Assembly: GCF_000373985.1 (NCBI RefSeq)
Contig: NZ_KB893102.1
Coordinates: 1-28,490 of the forward strand
Direction of reading: 5' to 3'
DNA length: 28,490 nucleotides
Origin: Desulfobacter curvatus DSM 3379
GTDB taxonomy: Bacteria > Desulfobacterota > Desulfobacteria > Desulfobacterales > Desulfobacteraceae
Both the position numbers and the translations under genes were made by a program. Numbering within the stretch: position 1 is the first letter of the stretch; every line of letters begins with the position of its first letter. The notes below the pieces were generated by a model. The model saw nothing but the letters and a program-made list of their open reading frames with translations. It was not told the DNA's origin and ran no database searches. This document shows positions 6,964 to 15,384 of this stretch, in pieces.

Positions 6964-8355
6964 ATGCTCAGCATTTTGCGCCAATATTTCCCTGTTAGAA
7001 ACATGTTGTTTTTTTTCTTTGAAGGATGCGTGATTTTCAGCTGTTTTCTTTTGTCGACAGCCCTTCTAACCTTATCGACCTCATACTGGTTTGATCTGAT
7101 GCTGATTTTAAGAATATGTCTTATTACCGCCATTTTGCAGGCCTGTTTGTATTATAACGACCTTTATGATTTTGATATTGTTTCACAGATACCCGAGATT
7201 ATAATTCGCCTGCTTCAGTCATTAGGGGTTGCTTCTATTCTCCTGGCCGGTGTCTACTTTCTTTTCCCCTTGGTAATTCTGGATCAGAAGATTTACATGC
7301 TAAGCATATTTTTTCTGATTGTTTTTATCATTTTATGGCGGGTGGGTTACCTTCATATTCTTAACAAAGGGATGTTTAACCAGCGTATTATCATTCTTGG
7401 TTCCAGTAAACTGGCCAGGGATATTTATGAAAAAATCACGAATACTATAGACTGCGGTTATACGGTATCTGCGGTTATTCCGGATGGCCATGATGAAGAA
7501 ACAGATAAACTGCCTGAAAATTTGCTGGTGGATCAAACGGATAAAACGCTTGGTGAGGTTTCTGACGCATACGAAATAAATAAAATTATTGTGGCACTTA
7601 AAGAAAAAAGAGGACGGTTTCCGACCCAGGAGCTTATTCAGTGCAGGACTAAAGGCATTGATGTAATTTCAGGCAGCTCTTTCTATGAATTGCTGACCGG
7701 AAAGGTATTGGTTCGGGAAATAGAACCGTCATGGCTGATTTTTTCTAAAGGATTCCAGAAATCAAGGTTTAAGGCGGGTATGAAACGAATGCAGGATATC
7801 ATTTTGTCGTCAATCTTTCTAACCGTTCTTTCACCATTGCTTATTGTGGTAGCTATCCTAATCAAAATTGATTCAAAAGGCCCGATTCTTTTTGCCCAGG
7901 ACCGGGTTGGTGGCGGCAAAAAAGAATATATGATGCATAAATTCCGTTCTATGGTGCAGGATGCTGAAAAATTAACAGGTCCCATATGGGCCGGTGATAA
8001 CGATAATCGAATCACACGCGTGGGGCGCGTAATAAGAAAGTACAGGATAGATGAACTGCCCCAGCTATGGGAGGTCCTTATGGGAACAATGAGCCTTGTG
8101 GGACCGCGCCCCGAGCGGAAATATTTTACAGACCAGCTTGAAGAAAAGATTCCTTTTTATGCCCAGCGGTTCAATGTAAAACCAGGCCTTACGGGCTGGG
8201 CCCAAGTCTGTTACGATTACGGAGCAACCGTTGAAGATGCCGTAGAAAAACTCAACTATGATCTTTTCTACATTAAAAATATGTCATTAGCCCTGGATAT
8301 GGTCATTCTTTTAAAAACCGTTAAAACAGTCCTTTTTGGCAAAGGTGCAAGATAA
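6964..8355 (+). CDS. Initiating polyprenyl-phosphate sugar transferase (TIGR03013-like)
   Basis: A 463-residue inner-membrane enzyme that transfers the first sugar-1-phosphate onto undecaprenyl phosphate. It has four N-terminal membrane segments within 10-130, a CoA-binding-like Rossmann domain (RIIILGSSKLAR, 141-152), a fifth membrane segment (about 279-301) and the C-terminal bacterial sugar transferase domain: DRVGGGKKEYMMHKFRSM (313-330), DELPQLWEVLMG (363-374), MSLVGPRPE (376-384) and the late VKPGLTGWAQV. This domain order matches the XrtA-associated transferase family TIGR03013. ATG 6964 has AGGAG 10 bases upstream, just outside the MITE-like element. A terminator follows at 8375-8402, so this is the last gene of its transcript. 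Confidence 0.93.
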   Translation: MLSILRQYFPVRNMLFFFFEGCVIFSCFLLSTALLTLSTSYWFDLMLILRICLITAILQACLYYNDLYDFDIVSQIPEIIIRLLQSLGVASILLAGVYFLFPLVILDQKIYMLSIFFLIVFIILWRVGYLHILNKGMFNQRIIILGSSKLARDIYEKITNTIDCGYTVSAVIPDGHDEETDKLPENLLVDQTDKTLGEVSDAYEINKIIVALKEKRGRFPTQELIQCRTKGIDVISGSSFYELLTGKVLVREIEPSWLIFSKGFQKSRFKAGMKRMQDIILSSIFLTVLSPLLIVVAILIKIDSKGPILFAQDRVGGGKKEYMMHKFRSMVQDAEKLTGPIWAGDNDNRITRVGRVIRKYRIDELPQLWEVLMGTMSLVGPRPERKYFTDQLEEKIPFYAQRFNVKPGLTGWAQVCYDYGATVEDAVEKLNYDLFYIKNMSLALDMVILLKTVKTVLFGKGAR

Positions 8356-8374
8356 CCAAGATAAGCAGGGTTAT

Positions 8375-8402
8375 AGAAACCGGCGGGCAGGGTTTCTTTT
8401 TT
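8375..8402 (+). terminator. Rho-independent terminator
   Basis: AGAAACC (8375-8381) pairs with GGTTTCT (8391-8397) around a 9-base GC-rich loop, followed directly by a T-run to 8402. It lies 20 bases after the sugar transferase stop and would end the operon that begins near 4290. Confidence 0.75.
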
Positions 8403-8421
8403 AATTGGTCATGATATTAAG

Positions 8422-8446
8422 GGAATCTGTCAAATAGACAGATTTC
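8422..8446 (+). promoter_or_regulatory. Strong hairpin / dyad upstream of the export gene
   Basis: AATCTGTC (8424-8431), spacer AAATA, GACAGATT (8437-8444) is a perfect 8-bp inverted repeat, extendable to 10 pairs with one G-T at 8422-8446. It sits between the terminator and the ribosome-binding site of the export gene, 39 bases before its ATG, without a T-run. It may be an operator or a 5' leader stem; which one cannot be told from the sequence. Confidence 0.4.
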
Positions 8447-8484
8447 AAAAAGATATTAATCGATGTAATCGAGGGGGCGGAGCT

Positions 8485-9084
8485 ATGCTTAAATTTAATT
8501 TCACAAAATGTTTTTTTTGTACCTTTTTCATCTTGTTTGCCACATATTTTTGCCTGGCAGGAACTGTTAATGCGGCTGAAAACAACGAGGCGCCCACTGA
8601 TGGAGATTATAAAATAGGCGTCGGAGATGTTTTGCAAGTAACGACATGGAAAGAAGAAGATCTGACATTTGAAAAAGTCTTTGTCCGCAATGATGGTAAA
8701 ATTACCATTCCCCTGCTGGATGACATCCAGGCCGAAGGCCGCACCACAATGGAATTGAAAAAAGTAATTGAAACCGGATTGGCTGAGTTTGTGGAGGCAC
8801 CAACTGTCACGGTCGTCCTGGCAAGCCCAGGAAGCCAGAGATATTACATTCTTGGTGAAGTTGTAGGTGTAGGTGAATATCCTCTAATTAAAAAGCTGAC
8901 CGTTGTACAGGCGTTTGCCCTGGCCAAAGGATTTACGGAATGGGCATCCAAGGATGAGATCATCCTGTACCGCAGGGTCAAGGGAAAGGAACAGATGATC
9001 AAAATTGATTATGACGATATTACGGACGGAGAACTCGGCAATGATATTCAGCTCAAAGCCGATGATATCATTATCGTTCCTTGA
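8485..9084 (+). CDS. Periplasmic polysaccharide export protein, short Wza-like (XrtA type)
   Basis: A 199-residue exported protein. A signal peptide spans residues 1 to about 31 (hydrophobic core, then VNAAE). Next comes the Poly_export domain (YKIGVGDVLQVTTWKEED, about 42-59, and RNDGKITIPLLDDIQAEG), then an SLBB-type domain opening YYILGEVVGVGEYPL. There is no lipobox cysteine visible and no C-terminal amphipathic helix of the E. coli Wza kind (379 residues), so the outer-membrane pore is probably another protein, plausibly the beta-barrel encoded next. This short form is normal in exosortase loci (TIGR03027-like). GGAG lies just before the ATG. A fresh transcription unit probably starts here, after the terminator and hairpin. 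Confidence 0.9.
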   Translation: MLKFNFTKCFFCTFFILFATYFCLAGTVNAAENNEAPTDGDYKIGVGDVLQVTTWKEEDLTFEKVFVRNDGKITIPLLDDIQAEGRTTMELKKVIETGLAEFVEAPTVTVVLASPGSQRYYILGEVVGVGEYPLIKKLTVVQAFALAKGFTEWASKDEIILYRRVKGKEQMIKIDYDDITDGELGNDIQLKADDIIIVP

Positions 9085-9119
9085 ATTTGCGTTATTTTCA
9101 GCGAATCAGGAGACGTCTC

Positions 9120-10544
9120 ATGAAATTGTCCATGATAACGCCCCGTGCATGTTTTTTGGCTGCTGTAGCCTGTCTTTTGATACCGGCCTCCTTTGCCCAG
9201 GCCAGGATGGTTACCCAGATTATACCGACGCTGACAGTCACAGAGGAGTATACGGACAACTATTTTCAAACCGGAACCGACCCGTTTGAAGAGTGGACCA
9301 CGTCCTATGAACTTGGGTTTTCCGTGGGATTTTTAAATAGAAGAAGTCAAATCTATCTGGAATACAATCCGGAGTATACGGACTATAAAAACCTGAATGA
9401 CAGGGACGGCCTGGACCAGAACGCAAGCCTCTCTGCTGCCTGTCAACTCACAAAACATACTTCTGCCCAAGCAGATATCAGCTACGACGGGCATGACGGC
9501 AACAATACCGGCGAGTCCTGGGAACATTCTGCAAGTGCATCTATTGACAGTCAATTGGCAAGAACTATTCAAACGTCCCTTGCCTATGATTATTCCAACA
9601 GCTATGACCAGCAAGTCAGAACCGGTGATTACAAGGAACACCAGACGCATACCGCCAGGACTTCCATCCGTAAGACATTTGGTCCCCAAAACAGCATGGG
9701 GGCAAATTTTTTATACGAAACAGACAGCTATAAAAATTCAGATGCCGATGAATATAAAAGCTATGAACCCAGTGCCTTTTTGACTTACTGGCTTACCCGG
9801 ATGGATGGAGTCGAAAGCAATCTGGAATATGTGGGCAAAAAGTTTGACACGATAGCTGGCAAGGATTACGAGACCATTGCCGGGGATATTCGGTATATTC
9901 GAAAATTTACCAGGCATTTTGACGGATATATCAAGTACCGCCACTATATCTCTGACAGGGAGGATGGAGATCATGTCATTTATCATCCGTCTGTGGGTAT
10001 TGACTGGGATATAACTGAAGACGCCGGTGTCTCCATAGGCGTGGGTATCCTTTTCCACGACTGGGATAATGCCAATGGCGATTCAACAGACCCGTTTTTG
10101 GATCTCAACGTCTACAAAGTGTTTAATTTCAGCCCAAAAGGATCGCTGTACATCACCGCCAGCAGTTCATATGAAGAATCTGATGAGGAAGCTGCCAGTT
10201 TAGGATACAATATGAGTTACCAGGCTGGATGTTACTTGAACTATATGCTGGCAAGGCGCCTGTCCTCACATCTTTTTGGTTCTTACGAACTGCAGCAGTT
10301 CAAGGACACCGTAGACCGCCAGGACGACACCTGCGAAATCGGTGGCGGCCTGACATGGAAACCGCTAAGATGGCTCCAGGTAAGTGCCAATGCCACCCAT
10401 ACAAATTATAAAACAGATGCTGCCTTAAGAGATGATTACCAAGAGAATACCATCACGGTTTTTGTTCGTATTATTCCGGAAAGACCTATCCGACCGGATG
10501 ATGTGTTATCCAGAAAAACCCTTGAAAAATTAATATTTGATTAA
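9120..10544 (+). CDS. Outer-membrane beta-barrel protein, exosortase-system associated (TIGR03016/EpsL/VpsM-like)
   Basis: A 474-residue protein with a clear signal peptide (about 1-28, ending SFAQA before RMV). The mature part consists of alternating, aromatic-rich beta-strand segments (for example SQIYLEYNPEYTDY, DGYIKYRHYISDRED, SLYITASSSYEES, LQVSANATHTNYK), typical of outer-membrane barrels in exopolysaccharide loci. The probable role is the outer-membrane exit for the polymer. The start is ATG 9120, with AGGAG at 9108-9112; the frame is open 13 codons further up to 9081, but that would overlap the previous stop and disrupt the signal peptide. The family label is from architecture and neighbours, not from a sharp motif. 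Confidence 0.8.
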   Translation: MKLSMITPRACFLAAVACLLIPASFAQARMVTQIIPTLTVTEEYTDNYFQTGTDPFEEWTTSYELGFSVGFLNRRSQIYLEYNPEYTDYKNLNDRDGLDQNASLSAACQLTKHTSAQADISYDGHDGNNTGESWEHSASASIDSQLARTIQTSLAYDYSNSYDQQVRTGDYKEHQTHTARTSIRKTFGPQNSMGANFLYETDSYKNSDADEYKSYEPSAFLTYWLTRMDGVESNLEYVGKKFDTIAGKDYETIAGDIRYIRKFTRHFDGYIKYRHYISDREDGDHVIYHPSVGIDWDITEDAGVSIGVGILFHDWDNANGDSTDPFLDLNVYKVFNFSPKGSLYITASSSYEESDEEAASLGYNMSYQAGCYLNYMLARRLSSHLFGSYELQQFKDTVDRQDDTCEIGGGLTWKPLRWLQVSANATHTNYKTDAALRDDYQENTITVFVRIIPERPIRPDDVLSRKTLEKLIFD

Positions 10545-10576
10545 CGTTTAATTGTTTGAAAGAATGAGATCATAAA

Positions 10577-11212
10577 TTGTCGCTAAAACATACTGCCATC
10601 ATTGTAATCCTTCTCATTTCGGCTTCTGGCCTGACAACGCTGTTTTCACACTCAGAGCGTACCAAACCGAACCGGCCTTTCAGTCAATTTCCTCTTAGGA
10701 TTGGTTCCTGGCGGGGGGTAACCAGTCAAATGGACGAACAAGTGTTCAATATCCTTGGTGTTGAAGACTATATCATGGCCAATTTCAGCAAAGGCAAAGG
10801 ACTGAGAGTGAATCTTTATGTGGGATTCTATCAGAGCCAGAGCAAAGGAGATCTGATCCACTCGCCTAAAAACTGCATGCCCGGTGCCGGATGGAATATC
10901 GTCCAAAGCTCTGCCATTCCAATTAACTTACCCAAAAGCGGTAAAACAATAAAAATAGCAAGACTTCTTCTGAATAAAGACGGACAAAAGCAGGTAGTAT
11001 ATTACTGGTTCCAATCCCGGGGACGGATTATCAGTTCAGAATATATGCAGAAAATCTGGTTGGTGGTGGATTCAATAACAAAAAACCGGACGGACGGCTC
11101 CTTTGTCCGCCTGATTGCGTCGGTTATAACAAATGAAACAGAGGCAGAGGTTCTTTTAACGCAATTCGCAGATGAAGTTTACCCCGTTCTCAATCAATTT
11201 ATTCCCAATTAA
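10577..11212 (+). CDS. epsI: EpsI family exosortase-associated protein
   Basis: A 211-residue protein with one N-terminal membrane segment (about 5-24) and the EpsI domain (DUF3485). The hallmark is HSPKNCMPGAGW (near residues 95-106), followed by an IARLLLNKDGQKQVVYYWFQ stretch. EpsI is either fused to exosortase C-termini or encoded beside them; here it is a separate gene 5 bases before the exosortase. Its exact biochemical role is unknown; action at the periplasmic face of the inner membrane is expected. The start is TTG at 10577; no ATG lies before the membrane segment and the ribosome-binding site is weak. Confidence 0.88.
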   Translation: MSLKHTAIIVILLISASGLTTLFSHSERTKPNRPFSQFPLRIGSWRGVTSQMDEQVFNILGVEDYIMANFSKGKGLRVNLYVGFYQSQSKGDLIHSPKNCMPGAGWNIVQSSAIPINLPKSGKTIKIARLLLNKDGQKQVVYYWFQSRGRIISSEYMQKIWLVVDSITKNRTDGSFVRLIASVITNETEAEVLLTQFADEVYPVLNQFIPN

Positions 11213-11217
11213 TTTAT

Positions 11218-12063
11218 ATGAAATCAAAACAAATTATCCAGACCTTTTTGATTGCCGCTGCATTTGCATTGCTGTACTGGTCAACCATAAAGGATCTTAT
11301 AGGGGATTGGTTTAATGATCCAAATTTTTCCCATGGATTTCTTATTCCCTTTGTTGCCGGCTATATGGTCTGGTATCGCCAGAATCATTTGCGTCAGATC
11401 CCACGTAACTCATCGATATCAGGTATTTTTATCATTGTTTTTGGCATAATGGTATATATGGCGGGCAACCTTGGCGCCGAATTGTTTTTAATGAGAACAT
11501 CCATGATCATCACTCTGGCCGGCATCATAGCATTCAGTTTTGGGACGGTTATGCTCAAGGCGCTTATTGTGCCGGTGTGCTATCTGATCATGATGATTCC
11601 CATTCCAGCCATTATCTGGAATAAAATCGCTTTCCCTCTCCAGCTTTTTGCCGCCCGGATTTCCTCGGAAACAATTAGTATAGTCGGTATTCCTGTGTTC
11701 AGGGAAGGCAACATACTTCACCTGGCCAATACCTCCCTGGAAGTTGTGGACGCCTGTTCTGGAATTCGCTCATTGACTTCTCTGCTGGCTCTCACCGGCG
11801 CGTTTGCATTTTTATCCCATGTCAGCCAGTGGAAAAAATGGGTGATATTCTTATCTGCAATTCCCATTGCCGTGGCCACGAATGTTCTCCGGTTGACCAT
11901 CACCGGCATGTTAGCGGCCTGGGTGGGCCCGGAAGCCGCCCATGGATTTCTTCACGACATGTCCGGATTGATCGTCTTTGGCACAGCCCTTATTTTGGTT
12001 TACCTTTTATATATTTTATTGGCGCAAATTGGCAAAAAAGTACGCAATACTCCTCACAATTGA
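11218..12063 (+). CDS. Exosortase (Xrt/EpsH family transpeptidase)
   Basis: A 281-residue polytopic inner-membrane protein (about eight hydrophobic segments). It carries the three exosortase catalytic elements: C180 in VVDACSGIRSL (177-187), R225 in ATNVLRLTITG (220-230) and H246 in HDMSG (246-250). SHGFLIPFVAGYMVW (38-52) is the conserved N-terminal block. Exosortases recognise PEP-CTERM-like tails, cleave them and are thought to attach the protein to a surface glycan. There is no C-terminal EpsI fusion; EpsI is the gene just upstream. Subclass (XrtA or another) is not decided by the sequence alone, though the neighbours are XrtA-like. The deacetylase start codon lies 35 bases inside its end. 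Confidence 0.93.
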   Translation: MKSKQIIQTFLIAAAFALLYWSTIKDLIGDWFNDPNFSHGFLIPFVAGYMVWYRQNHLRQIPRNSSISGIFIIVFGIMVYMAGNLGAELFLMRTSMIITLAGIIAFSFGTVMLKALIVPVCYLIMMIPIPAIIWNKIAFPLQLFAARISSETISIVGIPVFREGNILHLANTSLEVVDACSGIRSLTSLLALTGAFAFLSHVSQWKKWVIFLSAIPIAVATNVLRLTITGMLAAWVGPEAAHGFLHDMSGLIVFGTALILVYLLYILLAQIGKKVRNTPHN

Positions 12064-12895
12064 CGTAGAAGATTGGTTCCAGGTTGAAAATTTCAAATCA
12101 TATATTGACTTTTCAACCTGGAATTCTTTTGAACTCCGGGTGGAAAAGAATACCCATCTGATACTGGATCTGTTGGATACCTTTTCTTTTAAACCCAAAG
12201 CTACCTTTTTTATCCTTGGCTGGATTGCACAAAAGCTGCCGGATTTGGTCAGGCAGATCCGGGACCGCGGCCATGAAATTGCGTCCCACGGAACAAACCA
12301 CCAGTTGTGTACAACCCTGGATAAAAACCAGTTGACTCTGGATCTTTTAAACAGCAAAAAGCGGCTTGAAGATACGACCGGCCAGGCCGTCTATGGATAT
12401 CGGGCGCCAAGCTTTGCCATCAATGACCGGGTTTTGGAGATAATCAAGCAGTCCGGCTACCTGTATGATTCCAGTTATAACTCTTTTTCCGCCCATGGCA
12501 GATACGGCACCATAAATTTATCAAGCGCGATAAAAAACGGCGGAAGTTATCAACTGGATAACCATTTTTTTGAACTGCCGGTCAGCAACCTGCACTTAAA
12601 CAGTAAAACCATACCATTAGGCGGCGGCGGGTATTTCAGGCTGTACCCCGCCTTTTTTTTCAAACAAGGCATCAAGACTGTCCTGAAAAAAAATAATGCT
12701 TTTATTTTTTATGCCCATCCATGGGAATTTGACCCAAACCAACCAAGAGTTAAGCAGGCATCACGAGGATTCAAGTTCCGGCATTATATCAACTTGAACA
12801 AAACAGAAAGCAAATTACACAAAATAATCAGCGCATTTGCTGACTGCAATTTTGTTACATGCCAACGCTATCTTGAAATGACAGCCATGGACTGA
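12029..12895 (+). CDS. Polysaccharide deacetylase, XrtA-associated (TIGR03006/DUF3473)
   Basis: A 288-residue NodB-type deacetylase. The catalytic TIDVEDW (10-16) holds the metal-binding aspartates, SHGTNHQL (86-93) gives H87 and H91 of the HxxxH motif, and GYRAPSFAI (123-131) carries R125. The C-terminal DUF3473 part includes YAHPWEFDP. The signature and order match the XrtA-associated family, likely removing N-acetyl groups from the polymer. It lacks a signal peptide. Start: the frame is open to ATG 11978, but that would add 17 residues shadowing the exosortase C-terminus; TTG 12029 gives the family's usual short lead (LAKKYAILLTID). It overlaps the exosortase by 35 bases, implying coupled translation. 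Confidence 0.9.
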   Translation: MAKKYAILLTIDVEDWFQVENFKSYIDFSTWNSFELRVEKNTHLILDLLDTFSFKPKATFFILGWIAQKLPDLVRQIRDRGHEIASHGTNHQLCTTLDKNQLTLDLLNSKKRLEDTTGQAVYGYRAPSFAINDRVLEIIKQSGYLYDSSYNSFSAHGRYGTINLSSAIKNGGSYQLDNHFFELPVSNLHLNSKTIPLGGGGYFRLYPAFFFKQGIKTVLKKNNAFIFYAHPWEFDPNQPRVKQASRGFKFRHYINLNKTESKLHKIISAFADCNFVTCQRYLEMTAMD

Positions 12896-12958
12896 GCCAG
12901 CATAAGAATCTCCTTGCCCAGTCCTCAATACAAAAAAACAGAAATAAATTAAATGAGT

Positions 12959-12972
12959 TGAAATACATTTCA
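12959..12972. promoter_or_regulatory. Short perfect dyad upstream of the dehydrogenase gene
   Basis: TGAAAT, spacer AC, ATTTCA, 22 bases before the TTG start of the dehydrogenase, in the 98-base gap after the deacetylase. It could be an operator or nothing more than AT-rich symmetry. Confidence 0.2.
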
Positions 12973-12993
12973 TATAAAAAAGGATGAATTAGA

Positions 12994-14283
12994 TTGGGAA
13001 AAGATACGAAAATAGCTGTTGTCGGTCTTGGTTATGTCGGCCTTCCTTTGGCAGTACATTTCGGCACAAAATACCAGACCATTGGATTTGATTTAAAACA
13101 GTCCATTGTGGATAATAGCCTGGCACATAAAGATCCCACCGGGGAAGTCTCAAAAGAAGAATTTGAAAGCGCCATCTATTTTACCCCAACCACAGATCCC
13201 AAGCTCATATCTGATGCTGATATCATTGTGGTGGCGGTCCCAACGCCCATAGATAAAGCAAGGCGACCAGACCTTTATCCGGTGGAAAGCGCCTCAAGGA
13301 CAGTTGGGGAAGTAATGAAAAAAGGGTGTATTGTTGTATTTGAATCCACCGTATATCCCGGCGTAACGGAAGATATCTGCGTGCCGATTCTCGAAAAAGA
13401 GTCCGGTATGATCTGGAAAAAGGACTTCCATGTTGGATACTCTCCGGAAAGAATCAATCCAGGGGATAAAGAACATACGCTGACTAAAATAGTGAAAGTG
13501 GTGTCTGGTGACGATGAACAGACCCTTGAAACGGTAGCGACGCTCTATGAATCCATTGTAACGGCAGGTGTACACCGGACCTGTACCATTAAAGAAGCAG
13601 AAGCCGCCAAGGTTATTGAGAACACCCAACGGGATTTAAATATAGCACTGATGAATGAACTGGCCCTGATATTTGACCGGCTTGGCATTGATACAAAAAA
13701 TGTTCTTGAGGCCGCAGGGTCGAAATGGAATTTCCTGAAATTTTTCCCTGGTCTTGTGGGAGGTCATTGTATCGGGGTTGATCCTTATTATCTGACATTT
13801 AAAGCGGAAAGCGAAGGATACCATCCTGAAGTTATTCTGGCCGGCCGCAGAATTAACGATGGAATGGGTAAATTTGTCGTGGAAAAGGCTGTTAAAATGA
13901 TGATCGCCTCCTCTCAGTCCGTAAAAGGTACCAAAGTCGGTATTCTTGGACTAACGTTCAAAGAAGACTGTCCGGATTTAAGAAATACCCGCGTCATTGA
14001 CATCGTCCGGGAGCTTGAATCCTACGGCTGTGAAGTTCTGGTTCATGATCCCATGGCTGATCCGGAGGAGTCCAGCCGATATTACAATGTCGAGCTTAAA
14101 TCATGGAATACGTTGACGGATTTAGGGGCATTAATTCTGGCTGTTCCCCATGCTTGGTACAAAGAGCAGCCCTTGAAAGCACTCACGGCTAAATTGAATC
14201 CCATGGGTGGCCTCATAGATGTAAAAAGTATTTTGGATGTCGAAACGGTTAAAAAAGCCGGTGTCCCATTCTGGCGGTTGTAA
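12994..14283 (+). CDS. tviB: UDP-N-acetyl-D-galactosamine dehydrogenase (TviB/WbpO type)
   Basis: A 429-residue UDP-sugar 6-dehydrogenase. The NAD-binding motif is GLGYVGLPLA (11-20), the central domain has VIENTQRDLNIALMNEL (207-223, with K206 before it) and the active site is VGGHCIGVDPYYL with C259. The ESTVYPG and GYSPERINPGD stretches and IENTQRDLN are characteristic of the TviB/WbpO/VipA group, which oxidises UDP-GalNAc (or UDP-GlcNAc) to the uronic acid. Length is normal. The start is TTG 12994, with AAGGA 9 bases upstream; the protein begins MGKDTKIAVV. With the C4-epimerase at 1624 it would complete the Vi-antigen-like path to UDP-GalNAcA. WecC-type oxidation of UDP-ManNAc, whose precursor comes from the next gene, is the alternative. 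Confidence 0.9.
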   Translation: MGKDTKIAVVGLGYVGLPLAVHFGTKYQTIGFDLKQSIVDNSLAHKDPTGEVSKEEFESAIYFTPTTDPKLISDADIIVVAVPTPIDKARRPDLYPVESASRTVGEVMKKGCIVVFESTVYPGVTEDICVPILEKESGMIWKKDFHVGYSPERINPGDKEHTLTKIVKVVSGDDEQTLETVATLYESIVTAGVHRTCTIKEAEAAKVIENTQRDLNIALMNELALIFDRLGIDTKNVLEAAGSKWNFLKFFPGLVGGHCIGVDPYYLTFKAESEGYHPEVILAGRRINDGMGKFVVEKAVKMMIASSQSVKGTKVGILGLTFKEDCPDLRNTRVIDIVRELESYGCEVLVHDPMADPEESSRYYNVELKSWNTLTDLGALILAVPHAWYKEQPLKALTAKLNPMGGLIDVKSILDVETVKKAGVPFWRL

Positions 14284-14292
14284 GGAGATCCA

Positions 14293-15384
14293 ATGATTAA
14301 AATTATGCTGATTGCCGGGGCCCGTCCCAATTTTATGAAAATTGCGCCCATTGCCCGGTCTTTTGATAAAAGCAATGAAATTCAATATAAAATTCTGCAT
14401 ACAGGTCAGCATTATGACCAAAACATGAGTGATGTCTTTTTTGAAGAGCTTGGTATCAAAAATCCGGATTATCATCTGGGGGCCGGCGGTGGCACTCATG
14501 CGCAGCAGACAGCTAAAATTATGGTTGAATTTGAATCCATATGTGAAAAAGACCGGCCCGATTTGGTTGTGGTCGTCGGAGATGTGAATTCAACCCTGGC
14601 CTGCTCCATTGTTGCCAAGAAGATGCATATTAAAGTGGCCCATGTTGAAGCCGGTCTGCGCAGTTTCGATCTTTCCATGCCAGAGGAAATCAATCGTATG
14701 GTCACAGATTCGATCACCGATCTCTTTTTTGTCACTGAGGAACAGGGGATGCTCAATCTCAAGAAAGAGGGCAAGCCGAACTTAGCGATTCACTTTGTCG
14801 GGCACGTAATGATTGATAATTTGTACTATCAGCTCTCAAAGCTGGAAAAAATGCCTCCAGAGACATTCAAAACGACCGAATACAAACAGCAGCATACCAG
14901 GTATGGTGTTGTAACACTCCACCGGCCTTCAAATGTTGATGATAAAAATACTCTGGAGGCAGTGATTGATTCCTTGGCCGGCATTTCCAGAACACTCCCT
15001 TTAATTTTCCCGATTCATCCCAGAACACGAAAAAACCTTGAAAGGTTTGGTATCAAACTGCCGGAGACTATTACTCTAACAGATCCGTTGTCATATATGG
15101 AATTTTTAAATCTATGGAAAGATTCCGTAGTTGCGCTGACGGATTCCGGCGGGCTTCAGGAAGAGACAACCGCTCTTGGCATTCCCTGCCTCACCTTAAG
15201 AAAAAATACCGAAAGACCTATCACGGTCACCCAGGGCACCAACGAACTGGTGGGTACCTCAAAAGAGGAATTGATGGTCAATTTTAAAAAAATCATGGCA
15301 GGCGGCTGGAAAACCGGCAGAAAACCAGACTTGTGGGATGGCCGAGCCGCCGAAAGAATTACGGATACCATTCTGGCTTCTTGA
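14293..15384 (+). CDS. wecB: Non-hydrolysing UDP-N-acetylglucosamine 2-epimerase
   Basis: A 363-residue cytoplasmic epimerase making UDP-ManNAc from UDP-GlcNAc. It shows the family's opening GARPNFMKIAPI (9-20), HTGQHYDQNMSD (36-47), VGDVNSTLA (95-103), HVEAGLRSFD (117-126) and MPEEINR (129-135), including the conserved acidic residues D97, E119 and E131. It ends with the expected LTDSGGLQEE and RPITVTQGTNEL stretches. Length is typical. AAGGAGA precedes the ATG by 5 bases and the gene lies 9 bases after the dehydrogenase. Its stop overlaps the ATG of the FemAB stub (ATGA arrangement). Confidence 0.95.
   Translation: MIKIMLIAGARPNFMKIAPIARSFDKSNEIQYKILHTGQHYDQNMSDVFFEELGIKNPDYHLGAGGGTHAQQTAKIMVEFESICEKDRPDLVVVVGDVNSTLACSIVAKKMHIKVAHVEAGLRSFDLSMPEEINRMVTDSITDLFFVTEEQGMLNLKKEGKPNLAIHFVGHVMIDNLYYQLSKLEKMPPETFKTTEYKQQHTRYGVVTLHRPSNVDDKNTLEAVIDSLAGISRTLPLIFPIHPRTRKNLERFGIKLPETITLTDPLSYMEFLNLWKDSVVALTDSGGLQEETTALGIPCLTLRKNTERPITVTQGTNELVGTSKEELMVNFKKIMAGGWKTGRKPDLWDGRAAERITDTILAS

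Noticed and set aside
11978..12028. Upstream ATG for the deacetylase
   Set aside because: It would add residues that are only the shadow of exosortase transmembrane coding; the family opening begins at TTG 12029.
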